Source of the DNA: Gordonia crocea
Lineage (GTDB): Bacteria > Actinomycetota > Actinomycetes > Mycobacteriales > Mycobacteriaceae
DNA length: 64,000 bases
Direction: 5' to 3'
NCBI RefSeq assembly: GCF_009932435.1
Contig: NZ_BJOU01000017.1
Coordinates: 1 to 64,000 of the forward strand
Made by a program: the position numbers and the translations under genes. Under the pieces are notes generated by a model. That model ran no database searches and had not been told where the DNA came from. It worked only from the letters and a program-made list of their open reading frames with translations. Shown here in pieces: positions 52,346-61,490 of this stretch (its first letter is position 1; each line of letters opens with the position of its first letter).

Positions 52346-53823
52346 CGAACCGTCGGATTCATCATCTGTTGCCATGTCGTCGCTTTTCCACGCGAATCCC
52401 TGCCGAGACCCGCGTTGTAGATCTTCCCGTCCGGACCGACGTAGTCGCCGGTCTTCGGGTCGTATGTCGTCGAATAGACCGCGGGCTGCTTCTCGTCCTT
52501 GCGGTACTGGGTCGGCCCCGCAGGAACCACGTTACCGGTGCGCCCGGGCGAGGTGTTGCTCGCCGGCGCCACCCCCGGGCCCCGGCCCGGACCCTGCCAT
52601 TTGAGGCCGAACGGGAGTCCGTTGGGGAACGGCACGTTCTGCTTGGCCAGCGGCTTGTAGCCGGTGCGGCACTCCTCCGGCGTCGGCGCCCGCCGGCCCG
52701 GGAACTCCACACACGGGAAGTTACGGCTACCGCGCACCGCGAGGTTCTGGTCCTGGGGGACACGGCACAGCAGTCCCGGCGGCAGTTCGCGCGCGGTGGT
52801 CGCCGAACCCGGCCGCCACTGATCGAACGGCAGGAACCCGACGGTGCAGGTCCCCGGATCCTGGAACCCGAGGGCGAAGTCGGCATTGGCGCCGTAGCGC
52901 TCGACGTCGCCGGTGTTGACCGCGGTGATCAAGACGTCGAGCAGGCGCGGGTAAAGCACCAGGATCTGGCGCATGTTGGGGTGGTAGACGGCCATCGTCT
53001 TCGCGGTCGTGCCGATATTGGAGACGAACAGCGGCAACGACATCCGCATCGAATCGAAGAACTGCCCGGCATCGGAGGTCACCCCCGGCCCCTTGGCCAA
53101 CACCCCGGTGATCTCCGGCTTGTTGGCCCGCAACTGATCGGTCACCCGGGTCAGGTTCGACGTCCACGCGCGGACCGAATCAGCGGTGGCGCTCTGCGTC
53201 GACAGAACGTCGTCGGCCTGGCGGACCAGCGCGATCATCGCGTCGGAGTTCTTGTAGGTGTCGTCGGCCAGCAGCGTCATCGAGTCCAGGAGCCGCTGCA
53301 GGTCCTCACCGGTGCCGTTGAACGCCTTGAACGCCTCGTCCATCACCGAGCGCAGTTTGGAATCGCCGATGTTGACCAGCAACCGGTCGGCCTGGTCGAG
53401 CATGGTCGAGATCTCGACCGGCACATCGGTACTCGCCACCGTGGCGTTGTTGCCGAGCTTGCTCGACGACGGGTTCTCCGGCGGGATGAATTCGACGAAC
53501 TGCTCACCCACCGCCGACACCGACCGGATCGACGCCGCGGAATTGGCCGGGATCTTCGTCGACGAGTCGATGGTGAGTCGGGCCCGGACACCGTTGTCGG
53601 TCAGGGTCACCGAATCCACCTTGCCGACGTTCACGCCGCGGAAGCTGACGTTGGCATTCTGGTAGAGACCACCGGTCGAGGGCAGATCGAGGTTCACCCG
53701 GTACACGCCGAAGCCGAGCATCGCCGGCACCCGGATGTACAGCGCCGCCATGGCCACCATGGCGATGGTCGTCACCACGGCGAAGATGATCAGCTGGGTG
53801 CGGACGAAGTTGGTGATCTTCAT
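52342..53823 (-). CDS. mce4F: Mce4F, MCE family protein
   Basis: The 493-residue protein has an N-terminal membrane helix (about 9-30), the MlaD/MCE domain (about 38-115; VYRVNLDLPSTGGLYQNANV and FRGVNVGKVDSV), a long helical domain and a Pro/Gly-rich C-terminus. Six Mce proteins form a tube that carries steroid across the periplasm to the YrbE permease. The ATG overlaps the mce4E stop by 4 bp. Confidence 0.94.
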   Translation of the reverse strand: MKITNFVRTQLIIFAVVTTIAMVAMAALYIRVPAMLGFGVYRVNLDLPSTGGLYQNANVSFRGVNVGKVDSVTLTDNGVRARLTIDSSTKIPANSAASIRSVSAVGEQFVEFIPPENPSSSKLGNNATVASTDVPVEISTMLDQADRLLVNIGDSKLRSVMDEAFKAFNGTGEDLQRLLDSMTLLADDTYKNSDAMIALVRQADDVLSTQSATADSVRAWTSNLTRVTDQLRANKPEITGVLAKGPGVTSDAGQFFDSMRMSLPLFVSNIGTTAKTMAVYHPNMRQILVLYPRLLDVLITAVNTGDVERYGANADFALGFQDPGTCTVGFLPFDQWRPGSATTARELPPGLLCRVPQDQNLAVRGSRNFPCVEFPGRRAPTPEECRTGYKPLAKQNVPFPNGLPFGLKWQGPGRGPGVAPASNTSPGRTGNVVPAGPTQYRKDEKQPAVYSTTYDPKTGDYVGPDGKIYNAGLGRDSRGKATTWQQMMNPTVR

Positions 53824-55094
53824 CGCGGCCTCCGGGCGTGACTCGGCTTGCGGGGCTTCGGTTTCGGCGACGTCCCGTGCTGCATCGGCGATTGGAAGGG
53901 GTTGAGCCCGCGTCGGGCCGCGCCGGCCGGGCGTCCGGCCAACGCCTCCGGACCGAGGATCCGGCTGCCGAGCACCGACGGGAACAGCCCCTGGCCGAGG
54001 CGGGCGAAGGTGAGATCGAGGTTCAGGTCGGTGTTCACGTAGTCGCCGCGCACCACGTTGCTGATCGCCGACTCCGGGAACGGGAAGGTGAGCAACACGC
54101 CCAGTGACTTCACCAGCGAGGGGCCGGTGGACTGCAACTGGTCCAGCGTCGGGACGAGTGCCCGCACGGCCAGGCGAATGTCGTCGCTGTTGGCCCTGAG
54201 GATGTCGTCGGCGGTCGACGACAGGCGACCGATCGCACCGAGCGCGTCGACGAGCTGCTGCCGCTGACCGACGAGCATGTCGAGGATCTTCGGACTGTCG
54301 GCAAGGGCCTTCTCGATGGTCGGCGCCTGGGCGTTCATCGTGGCGGTCAGCCGGTCGAGCCCGTCGATCGCCGCGATGATGCTGCCGCGTTGCGAGTTGA
54401 GCGTTCCGACAAGCTGGTTGAGCCGCGGCACCAGCTTCGCGATGGTGTCCTGGCGGCCTTTGAAGGTCTTGTTGACCTCGCTGACGATGTCACCGAACTG
54501 GGAGAGCCCGCCGCCGTTGAGCACCACCGAGAGCGAACTGAGGACCTGCTCGGTCGTCGGGAAGGTGCAGGCCGAGAGTTGTTGGGCGACACTGACATCG
54601 GGGATCTCCTGGCCCGCCGTCGCCGTCGGCCGCAGGTTCTCCTGCTCCGGGCACTTGGCCAGCGGGATGGTGTCGCCGGCCTTCATCATCGTGTCGGTGG
54701 GTTTGTCGGGCTGCAGGACCTGCAGGTGCGACGAACCCAGGACGCTGGTCATCCCGACCATGACGTGGGAGCCGGCCGGGATCCGGGTGCCCTTGTCCAG
54801 GCGCATCTCGATCCGGGCGTTCCAGTCGTCGACGGTGATCGAACCGATCGACCCGACGGTCGCGTCGTCGAGCATGATCGGCGCGTTGGTCACCAAGCCG
54901 GCCGCGGTCGGCACGATCGCGCTGATCCGGTAGGCGCCGGAACCGGTGCCCGGCGCCCCCGGCACCGGCAGGGTGTTGGCCCCGCCGAAGCCGCACCCGA
55001 CGAGCCCGGTGGCGACCACGGTCCCCACCGCCATCGCCGCCACCGCGCGGCGGCACGACGTGCCGGTCACCGTGTTATCCGCCGATCTGCGCAT
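53820..55094 (-). CDS. mce4E: Mce4E, MCE family lipoprotein (LprN-like)
   Basis: The 424-residue protein is the lipoprotein member of the set: the signal ends VATGLVGCGFGG (lipobox LVGC). The MCE domain follows (YRISAIVPTAAGLVTNAPIM), then a long helical region. The ATG at 55094 has AGGGG about 9 nt upstream; a GTG at 55112 overlapping the mce4D stop is possible and would add six residues. The C-terminus is basic. Confidence 0.93.
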   Translation of the reverse strand: MRRSADNTVTGTSCRRAVAAMAVGTVVATGLVGCGFGGANTLPVPGAPGTGSGAYRISAIVPTAAGLVTNAPIMLDDATVGSIGSITVDDWNARIEMRLDKGTRIPAGSHVMVGMTSVLGSSHLQVLQPDKPTDTMMKAGDTIPLAKCPEQENLRPTATAGQEIPDVSVAQQLSACTFPTTEQVLSSLSVVLNGGGLSQFGDIVSEVNKTFKGRQDTIAKLVPRLNQLVGTLNSQRGSIIAAIDGLDRLTATMNAQAPTIEKALADSPKILDMLVGQRQQLVDALGAIGRLSSTADDILRANSDDIRLAVRALVPTLDQLQSTGPSLVKSLGVLLTFPFPESAISNVVRGDYVNTDLNLDLTFARLGQGLFPSVLGSRILGPEALAGRPAGAARRGLNPFQSPMQHGTSPKPKPRKPSHARRPR

Positions 55095-55108
55095 CGTCTC
55101 GCCCCTCG

Positions 55109-56368
55109 TCACCGTTCGGCCCCGTACGGCACCAGCATCGCGCCCAGCGGATTGGGCAGGTTGTTGGCCCGCCGCGTGTTCTCGTCGAGGTCGCGGATGC
55201 CCTGCTGGGCACGTTGCTTCACCGACTGGTTCTGGTACTTGATCTGGTGGGGCAGTGCGTTCTGCCCCTGCACCGGGTTGATCAGGAACGGCGGGTAGTT
55301 CATCACCAGCGACTTGAGCACCGGCGCCAGTACGTCGACGCACTTGTCGACCTCGGCCTGGCTCTGCCCGGGCCGGTTGTTGGCCTCCATCGTCCCGCAC
55401 AGCAGGGTGATGAGGTTCGCCCCCATGCCGAGCCCGAAGATGCCGCCGAGCGAACCGGTCATCGGGTTGTAGATGTTGTAGAAGTTCGACAGCTGGGTCG
55501 GCGCCGAGTGCAGCAGGCCGCGCAGCTGGGAATCCTTCTCCCGCACCAGATTCGTGGCCTCGGCGACCTTGGCGAGCGATGAGTTGATCGCCGCACCGTT
55601 GGTGTCGAGGAACTTCTTGATGTCGACCATCGCCGAATCCAGCCCGTGCAGCGCGTCGTTGAGCGCAGCGGTATCCGACAGCACCGCCGAGACCGTCGCG
55701 ATCCGCCCGTTGAACTGCATCAACTGCTCGTGGCTGGCCGAGAGCACCTCGGTCAGCTGCTGCAGGCTGCGGATCGTCGAGAACAGGTCGCCGCGACCGG
55801 CCGAGAGCGTCCCCATCACCTTCGACATCTGGCGGATCGAGCGGTTGATCGCGTCGCCGTTGCCGTCGAGGTTCTGTTCGGCGACCCCGATGACCCGGGT
55901 GGCCGAACTGCTGCCGGTGCTGTCCGGGCCGACCGCCTCGGTGAACCGGGTCAGCTGCTTCTTCAGGTCGTCCCACTCCATCGGCACCGCGGTCCGGTCC
56001 ATCGGGATGTCGGCGCCGCCGACCAGCTTGGGACCGCCGGAGTACACCGGCGCCAGCTGCACGAACCGGCCGGAGACCAACGACTGCGCGACGATGAGGG
56101 CCTTGGCGTCGGCCGGCACCTCGGCCGAGCGGTCCAGCCGCAGCCGGACCTTGACCGAATCCGATTGCGGATCGATGCCGACGACCCGGCCGACGTTGAC
56201 GCCGAGCACCCGCACCGGGTCGCCGACGAAGAGGCCGGTCACCGAGCGGAAGTAGGCGGTCACGGTATTGGTGGTGGCCTTCTGGAACCCGAAGTAGCCG
56301 ACCACGACGACCAACAGCACGGCGAGGATCGCCAGCGCCGACAGCCACACACGTTTCGCGTAGGTCAT
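55109..56368 (-). CDS. mce4D: Mce4D, MCE family protein
   Basis: The 419 residues have an N-terminal helix (about 8-28), the MCE domain (TVTAYFRSVTGLFVGDPVRV, then VNVGRVVGIDPQSDSV) and a helical tube domain with the motif YNPMTGSLGGIFG. It lies 4 bp after mce4C and 14 bp before mce4E. Part of the steroid uptake channel. Confidence 0.94.
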   Translation of the reverse strand: MTYAKRVWLSALAILAVLLVVVVGYFGFQKATTNTVTAYFRSVTGLFVGDPVRVLGVNVGRVVGIDPQSDSVKVRLRLDRSAEVPADAKALIVAQSLVSGRFVQLAPVYSGGPKLVGGADIPMDRTAVPMEWDDLKKQLTRFTEAVGPDSTGSSSATRVIGVAEQNLDGNGDAINRSIRQMSKVMGTLSAGRGDLFSTIRSLQQLTEVLSASHEQLMQFNGRIATVSAVLSDTAALNDALHGLDSAMVDIKKFLDTNGAAINSSLAKVAEATNLVREKDSQLRGLLHSAPTQLSNFYNIYNPMTGSLGGIFGLGMGANLITLLCGTMEANNRPGQSQAEVDKCVDVLAPVLKSLVMNYPPFLINPVQGQNALPHQIKYQNQSVKQRAQQGIRDLDENTRRANNLPNPLGAMLVPYGAER

Positions 56369-56372
56369 CGGG

Positions 56373-57572
56373 TCACCTCCCCCGCCGCGAGGACGGATAT
56401 CTGATCTTGGGCGCCGGGGACTTCGGCTTGTTCGGGTTGTATTCCGGCGCGATGCTGTAGCGGGTCGGGTCGAAGTTGCCGCCGGTGTACCAGAAGGCCT
56501 GGAAGATCTCCGGGTACTTGCGCTGCAGCGCCTTCATGAAGACCGCGGTGTAGTCGCCGAAGGTCGGGACGCCGACCAGCGACGAGAAGTACGGGCCCGA
56601 GGCCACCGCCTCGCCGAGGAGGTTCGCGTACGGGCCGAGCCGGTCGATCGCCTTGACCAGGTCGGCCTTCTTGTCGACGAGGATCTGCATGACCCGGTCG
56701 AGCTTGCCCAGCACGGGCGCGAGCTGGGCGTTGTTCTCGGCGATGAAACCTCGGATCTGGGTGGTGACGTCGCGGGCGCCGGTGATGATCTGCTCCAGCG
56801 CATTGGCCCGGTTCTGCAACTCGCCGAGCAGCGCGTTGGCGGAGAGCAACAGTCGGTTCACCTGGTCGCTGCGGTCGCCGACCACCGCGCTGACGCGGTT
56901 GGCCCGGCCCAGCAGCTCGCGCAGCGACTTGTCCCGATCGGCGATCGCGGTGGACAGCCGGGAGATCCCGTCGACGGCGGCGCGCACCGAGGCCGGCGTC
57001 GCGGAGAAGGTGCGCGACAACGTGTCCATCGCTGTGCGCAGCGCTGCCGTGTCGGTCTCTTCGATGGTGCCGGTCGCGTTGTCGAGGGCATCGGTCAGCG
57101 AGTAGGGCGCGACGGTGTTCTCGTTGGCGATCTCGCCACCGGGCTTGATCCGCCCCGGGCCGTGCGGGATGAGAGTGAGGTTGCGCCGGCCGAGCACCGT
57201 CTCGGTCTTGATCGCGGCCTGCGTGTCGACGCCGAGTTTGATCGAGTCAGCGAGCCGGAACCGGACCGCCGCCTTCGTGCCGTCGGCGGTGCGGGCCAGC
57301 CTGATGTTCTCGACACTGCCGACGTTGACGCCCGCCACCGACACCACGTCGCCGGGTACCAACCCGCCGGCGTCGTCGAAGAATGCGTCGTAGGTGCTCA
57401 CCGGGGAGAGGAACGGCAGGCTGTTCATCTGCAGGGCGGTCAGCACCACCAACGCGGTCACCACGAAGCCGATGACGCCGGTCGCGGCGCGGCTGCGCTG
57501 CCCGCGGGCCGCGTCGCGCTCGACGTCGGCGGCGTTCGACCCGGCCCGGTGGGTATCGATGGGTTCGCTCAC
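56373..57572 (-). CDS. mce4C: Mce4C, MCE family protein
   Basis: The 399-residue protein has a polar N-terminus, a membrane helix (about 32-52; TGVIGFVVTALVVLTAL), the MCE domain (STYDAFFDDAGGLVPGDVV, VAGVNVGSVENIRLA) and helical segments. GTG at 57572 gives a GTGA overlap with the mce4B stop; an in-frame start at 57581 is also possible. The C-terminus ends in a Lys/Pro-rich tail. Confidence 0.93.
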   Translation of the reverse strand: MSEPIDTHRAGSNAADVERDAARGQRSRAATGVIGFVVTALVVLTALQMNSLPFLSPVSTYDAFFDDAGGLVPGDVVSVAGVNVGSVENIRLARTADGTKAAVRFRLADSIKLGVDTQAAIKTETVLGRRNLTLIPHGPGRIKPGGEIANENTVAPYSLTDALDNATGTIEETDTAALRTAMDTLSRTFSATPASVRAAVDGISRLSTAIADRDKSLRELLGRANRVSAVVGDRSDQVNRLLLSANALLGELQNRANALEQIITGARDVTTQIRGFIAENNAQLAPVLGKLDRVMQILVDKKADLVKAIDRLGPYANLLGEAVASGPYFSSLVGVPTFGDYTAVFMKALQRKYPEIFQAFWYTGGNFDPTRYSIAPEYNPNKPKSPAPKIRYPSSRRGR

Positions 57573-58630
57573 GGCTGGCACCTCCCGCCGGCCTTCTGGG
57601 TGTTGCCGAGCATGTCGATCGTCGGGATCACCAGCTGCGGGGTGCCCGGCGCACCGAAGATCAACCGCTGGCGGCAGATCCAGATCTGCAACCAGGCGCC
57701 GTAGCTGCCGAGGTTGGACAGTTTCTTGAAGTCCCCGGGCAGGCGCGACAGCAGCGGGCGGATGTAGGACTCGCCGCGCAGGATCTCCTCGGTGGTGCGG
57801 CCGAGGTTGCGGACCAGGTTCTGCAGTCCGGGCCGGGTATCGCCGAGCAGGCGGGCCATGTTGGTGGCGACCGAGGCCGTCGAGGTCAGCGACGACCCGA
57901 TGATCTCCTTCTGGCCGGCCAACCCGCTCATTAGGATCTCGAGCCGGTCGATGCTGGTGATCAGTCCGGTCCGGTCGGCATCGAGCGTGCCCACCATCGA
58001 ATTGAGGTTGTCGATCACCGAGCCGATCAGCCGGTCACGGTCGGCCAGGGCGTCGGTCAGCTGCGCCGTCATGGTCAGCAGGTGGTTCAGCGACGGACCC
58101 ATCTGCTCGTCCTGGAACACGTGGATGAGGCTGGTGGACAACTCGTTGACCTGTCGGCCGTCGAGGGTGCGGAAGAGCGGTTTGAAGCCGCCGAGCAGCT
58201 TGTCCAGATCCAGCGCAGGCTCGGTCTGGGTGGTCGGCAACGTCGTCCCGGGCGACAGCGTCTGGCCGGGATCACCGGCCCCGCGCCGCAGTTCCAGGAA
58301 GCGGTCGCCGGTCAGGTTCTCGTACCGGATGATCGCCTGCACCGACTTGGGCAGCGGGTACTTGCGGTCGACGGTGAAACTCAGCTTCGCGACGTTGTCG
58401 TCGGTCAGGCCGATGTCGCGCACGGCGCCGACGTCGACCCCGGCGATCTTGACCTTCGCGCCCGACTTGATCGCCGAGGCACTGGTGAACAGGGCGGAGT
58501 AGGTGTTGGTCCGGTTGCCCTGGAACTTGCTGAACACCGCGACCAGGCCGATGAAGACCAACAGCATGGCGGTGGTGAAGGCCCCCAGTTTGATGGCGGT
58601 GGCGCGGAATTGACGTGCGCGATTATCCAC
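57569..58630 (-). CDS. mce4B: Mce4B, MCE family protein
   Basis: The 353 residues contain an N-terminal membrane helix (about 13-33), the MCE domain (YSALFTSASAIKSGAKVKIA, VDVGAVRDIGLTDDN) and helical tube region. It ends with conserved cysteines (WICRQRLIFG and GGRCQP). It overlaps mce4A by 8 bp. Confidence 0.94.
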   Translation of the reverse strand: MDNRARQFRATAIKLGAFTTAMLLVFIGLVAVFSKFQGNRTNTYSALFTSASAIKSGAKVKIAGVDVGAVRDIGLTDDNVAKLSFTVDRKYPLPKSVQAIIRYENLTGDRFLELRRGAGDPGQTLSPGTTLPTTQTEPALDLDKLLGGFKPLFRTLDGRQVNELSTSLIHVFQDEQMGPSLNHLLTMTAQLTDALADRDRLIGSVIDNLNSMVGTLDADRTGLITSIDRLEILMSGLAGQKEIIGSSLTSTASVATNMARLLGDTRPGLQNLVRNLGRTTEEILRGESYIRPLLSRLPGDFKKLSNLGSYGAWLQIWICRQRLIFGAPGTPQLVIPTIDMLGNTQKAGGRCQP

Positions 58631-59801
58631 GGGGCGGCGCTCCGAACAGCAGTTGGAAGACCTTGGTCGTGTTCAGTTTCGGCTGGGTGCGCGGCTGGTA
58701 CGGCCGCGGCGCGTTGTCGATCACGAGGAAGTTCGCCTTGGTCTTGGTACGGGGGTTGGACAGACCGTTCTCACAGGTGGGCGGTGCCGCACCGCGGACC
58801 CACGGAAGGTCTTCGGGGTACTCGTACTGGTCCTTGCCGGGGAGCAACCCGGCGTTGAGCTTGAGCAACCCGTCGTTCAGGCCGAAGATCGGCGCGCCCA
58901 TCTCGAGGCCGACCGCCGCGGTGCGGATGAAGCAGGCGATGCCGGGTGCGTTGTAGCCGAGCAGCGCCATCGACGGGTTCGAGTCGTTGAGCATCGCGAT
59001 GATCTTGGCCTTCTGCGGCCCGATGATGCTCTGCCCGGTGTTGGCCATCCCGGTCGCGCTGACCAACAACGCGTCGAGATTCGTGCGGTTGTCCAGCAGC
59101 GTGTTGCCCAAGAAGACCGCATTGTCAACGGTGCGCATCATGTTCGGCATCGCACCGGCGTAGAGGTTCATCGTCGTGGCCGTCTCGCGCAGCAGCGAGG
59201 TGAGTTCGTCCAGGTGCGGATTCGTCTTGCCGAGCACCTTCGACAGGCTGTCGATCCCGCGGCCGATGGCGTCGCCGTTGTCGTCGAACGCGGTGCTGAT
59301 CGCACCGATCGCGGCGTTGAGCTTGTCCGGCTGCAGCTGGGCCAGGACGTCCACCAGCCGCTGGTAGACGGTGTTCAGTTCGACGGTGACGTGGTCGGCG
59401 CCGATCGTGGCACCGGCCTTGAGGACGCCGGAGGCACCGTCGTCGGGAACGACGAGGGTCACCGCCTTGGCGCCGAAGATGGTGTTGGACTTGATATCCG
59501 CGCGAACGTTGCCGGGGATGTCGTGCAGCTTGTCGCCCGCGATCGCCAGGTCGAGGACCGCGTGGCCGTCCTTCGCGGTGATCGACCGCACGCGGCCGAC
59601 CTCCACCCCGCGCAGCTTCACCTTGGCGTCGGGGTTCATGACCAGCCCGGCGCGCGGGGCGACGACCGTGACCGGCACGGTCGATTTGAACCAGCCGAGG
59701 AACTGTCCGGCCGCGCCGGCGACCACCAGTGTCAGCGCCCCGACCATGATGACCGCCGCGGTCCGGCGGACCGCAGTGCTGCGCTCTTCCCGTCGAATCA
59801 T
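58623..59801 (-). CDS. mce4A: Mce4A, MCE family protein
   Basis: The 392-residue protein is the first Mce of the cluster: N-terminal helix (about 14-36), MCE domain (VTVVAPRAGLVMNPDAKVKL, VEVGRVRSITAKDGHAVLDL) and a helical region. It starts 3 bp after yrbE4B. In mycobacteria Mce4A-F is the cholesterol importer; the same role is inferred here from the KstR boxes. Confidence 0.95.
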   Translation of the reverse strand: MIRREERSTAVRRTAAVIMVGALTLVVAGAAGQFLGWFKSTVPVTVVAPRAGLVMNPDAKVKLRGVEVGRVRSITAKDGHAVLDLAIAGDKLHDIPGNVRADIKSNTIFGAKAVTLVVPDDGASGVLKAGATIGADHVTVELNTVYQRLVDVLAQLQPDKLNAAIGAISTAFDDNGDAIGRGIDSLSKVLGKTNPHLDELTSLLRETATTMNLYAGAMPNMMRTVDNAVFLGNTLLDNRTNLDALLVSATGMANTGQSIIGPQKAKIIAMLNDSNPSMALLGYNAPGIACFIRTAAVGLEMGAPIFGLNDGLLKLNAGLLPGKDQYEYPEDLPWVRGAAPPTCENGLSNPRTKTKANFLVIDNAPRPYQPRTQPKLNTTKVFQLLFGAPPRG

Positions 59802-59804
59802 CGT

Positions 59805-60656
59805 CTATCCCGCCAGGTTGAACTTGCCGTCGGCGCCGTAGATGGCGAGCGAGGTGAGCAGGGTGATCACGACGACGACGACCAACGAGGTCCGGACCGC
59901 GTTGCCGACCGCGACGCCCACCCCGACCGGACCGCCCGAGGCGGTGTAGCCGTAGTAGGTGTGGATCATCATCACGGCGATGGCCATGCAGATCGCCTGC
60001 GCGAAGGACCAGAGGATGTCCGACGGGATCAGGAACGTGTTGAAGTAGTGGTCGTAGACGCCCGGTGACTGCCCATAGAGGAAGACCGTCGCCATCCGGC
60101 TGGCCAAGAAGGAGGCCAGCGACGCCAGCGCGTACAGCGGGATGATCGCGACCAGCCCGGCGATGATCCGCGTGGAGACCAGGTAGGGCACCGAGTGGAT
60201 GGCCATCGTCTCGAGGGCGTCGATCTCCTCGCTGACCCGCATCGCGCCGAGTTGCGCGGTCGCACCCGCGCCGATCGTTGCGGCCAGGGCGATACCCGCG
60301 ATGACCGGCACCGCGATGCGGACGTTGATGAAGGCCGAGAAGAAGCCGGTCAGCGCCTCGACGCCGATGTTGGACAGCGAGCTGTACCCCTGCACGGCGA
60401 TGGTGCCGCCGGTGAACAGGGTGAGGAAGCCGACGACGACCACGGTGCCGCCGATCATCGCCAGCGCGCCGGTCCCCATGGAGATCTCGGCGATCAGGCG
60501 CAGCGTCTCCTTCTTGTAGTGGCGCAGCGCACGCGGGATCGACACGATGGCATCCCAGTAGAACAGCGCCTGGTCCCCGATGCGGGCCCACCCGTCGCCC
60601 GAGCGCTTGAGCGCGGCGCGGGTCCGGCGGAACTGGGTTGCGGGCTGTAGGGCCAC
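59805..60656 (-). CDS. yrbE4B: YrbE4B, Mce transporter permease (MlaE family)
   Basis: The 283-residue protein has about five membrane helices of the MlaE family and the conserved cytoplasmic segment VSEEIDALETMAIHSVPYLV. It pairs with YrbE4A to form the inner-membrane permease of the Mce4 importer; the ATPase (MceG) is encoded elsewhere. It is 1 bp after yrbE4A. Confidence 0.95.
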   Translation of the reverse strand: MALQPATQFRRTRAALKRSGDGWARIGDQALFYWDAIVSIPRALRHYKKETLRLIAEISMGTGALAMIGGTVVVVGFLTLFTGGTIAVQGYSSLSNIGVEALTGFFSAFINVRIAVPVIAGIALAATIGAGATAQLGAMRVSEEIDALETMAIHSVPYLVSTRIIAGLVAIIPLYALASLASFLASRMATVFLYGQSPGVYDHYFNTFLIPSDILWSFAQAICMAIAVMMIHTYYGYTASGGPVGVGVAVGNAVRTSLVVVVVITLLTSLAIYGADGKFNLAG

Positions 60657-60657
60657 G

Positions 60658-61428
60658 TCATCCTCCCGTCGCGGTGAGACCGACCGCCGTGACGACGATG
60701 TTGACGACGAACAGGGCCATGAACGAATAGACCACCGTCTCGTTGACCGCGTCGCCGACGCCCTTGGCGCCGCCGGAGACGTTCAGGCCCTGGTAGCAGG
60801 CGACGAGACCGGCGAACAGGCCGAAGAGGGCTGCCTTGACCATCGAGATCATCAGCTCGCCGAGACCGGTGAGCAGGGTCAGGTTGGCGAGAAAGGCACC
60901 CGGGTTGACGTCCTGCAGGTAAACCGAGAAGACGAACCCGCCACCGATGCCGATGGTGCAGACGAGGCTGTTCAGCAGCAGCGCGACCCCGGTCGAGGCG
61001 ATCACGCGCGGCACCACGAGGCGGTGGATCGGGTTGATGCCGAGCACCTTCATCGCGTCGATCTCTTCGCGGATCGTGCGGGCGCCGAGGTCGGCGCAGA
61101 TGGCCGTGGCGCCCGCGCCGGCGACGATCAGCACGGTGACGATCGGGCCGATCTGAGTGATGGTGCCCAGTGCCGCCCCGGCCCCCGACAGGTCCTGCGC
61201 GCCGATCTCGCGCAGCAGAATATTGAGGGTGAAGCTCACCAGGACGGTGAACGGGATGGCGACGAGCAGCGTCGGGACCATGGAGACGCGCGCAATCGCC
61301 CAGGAGCATTCCACGGTCTCGCGCCACTGAAACGGTCGGCGGAAGAGTTCACGGGAGGCCTCGGTCGTGAGCGCGAAGAAGTCACCGAACGCGGCGAATG
61401 GCGACGCGAGCTTTGTGAGCACCGTCAC
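60658..61428 (-). CDS. yrbE4A: YrbE4A, Mce transporter permease (MlaE family)
   Basis: The 256 residues have about five membrane helices and the MlaE signature IREEIDAMKVLGINPIHRLV, the contact site for the ATPase. A strong GGGGAGGA lies directly before the GTG at 61428, while the next in-frame GTG at 61422 has better spacing (7 nt), so the true start may be two codons later. It is separated from hsd4A by 51 bp containing a palindrome; all later genes of the operon are tightly packed. Confidence 0.95.
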   Translation of the reverse strand: MTVLTKLASPFAAFGDFFALTTEASRELFRRPFQWRETVECSWAIARVSMVPTLLVAIPFTVLVSFTLNILLREIGAQDLSGAGAALGTITQIGPIVTVLIVAGAGATAICADLGARTIREEIDAMKVLGINPIHRLVVPRVIASTGVALLLNSLVCTIGIGGGFVFSVYLQDVNPGAFLANLTLLTGLGELMISMVKAALFGLFAGLVACYQGLNVSGGAKGVGDAVNETVVYSFMALFVVNIVVTAVGLTATGG

Positions 61429-61476
61429 TCCTCCCCGTTGGCTTTCGCGAACTTATCATGCGTTGGAATTGATAGA

Positions 61477-61490
61477 TGGTCAGTTGACCA
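61477..61490. promoter_or_regulatory. Palindrome across the hsd4A stop codon
   Basis: tggtca and tgacca pair perfectly around gt, spanning the end of hsd4A. It lies about 50 bp upstream of yrbE4A. With TGATAA-like sequence at about 61453-61459 on the minus strand it could mark an internal promoter or operator for yrbE4A-mce4; the evidence is slight. Confidence 0.3.
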
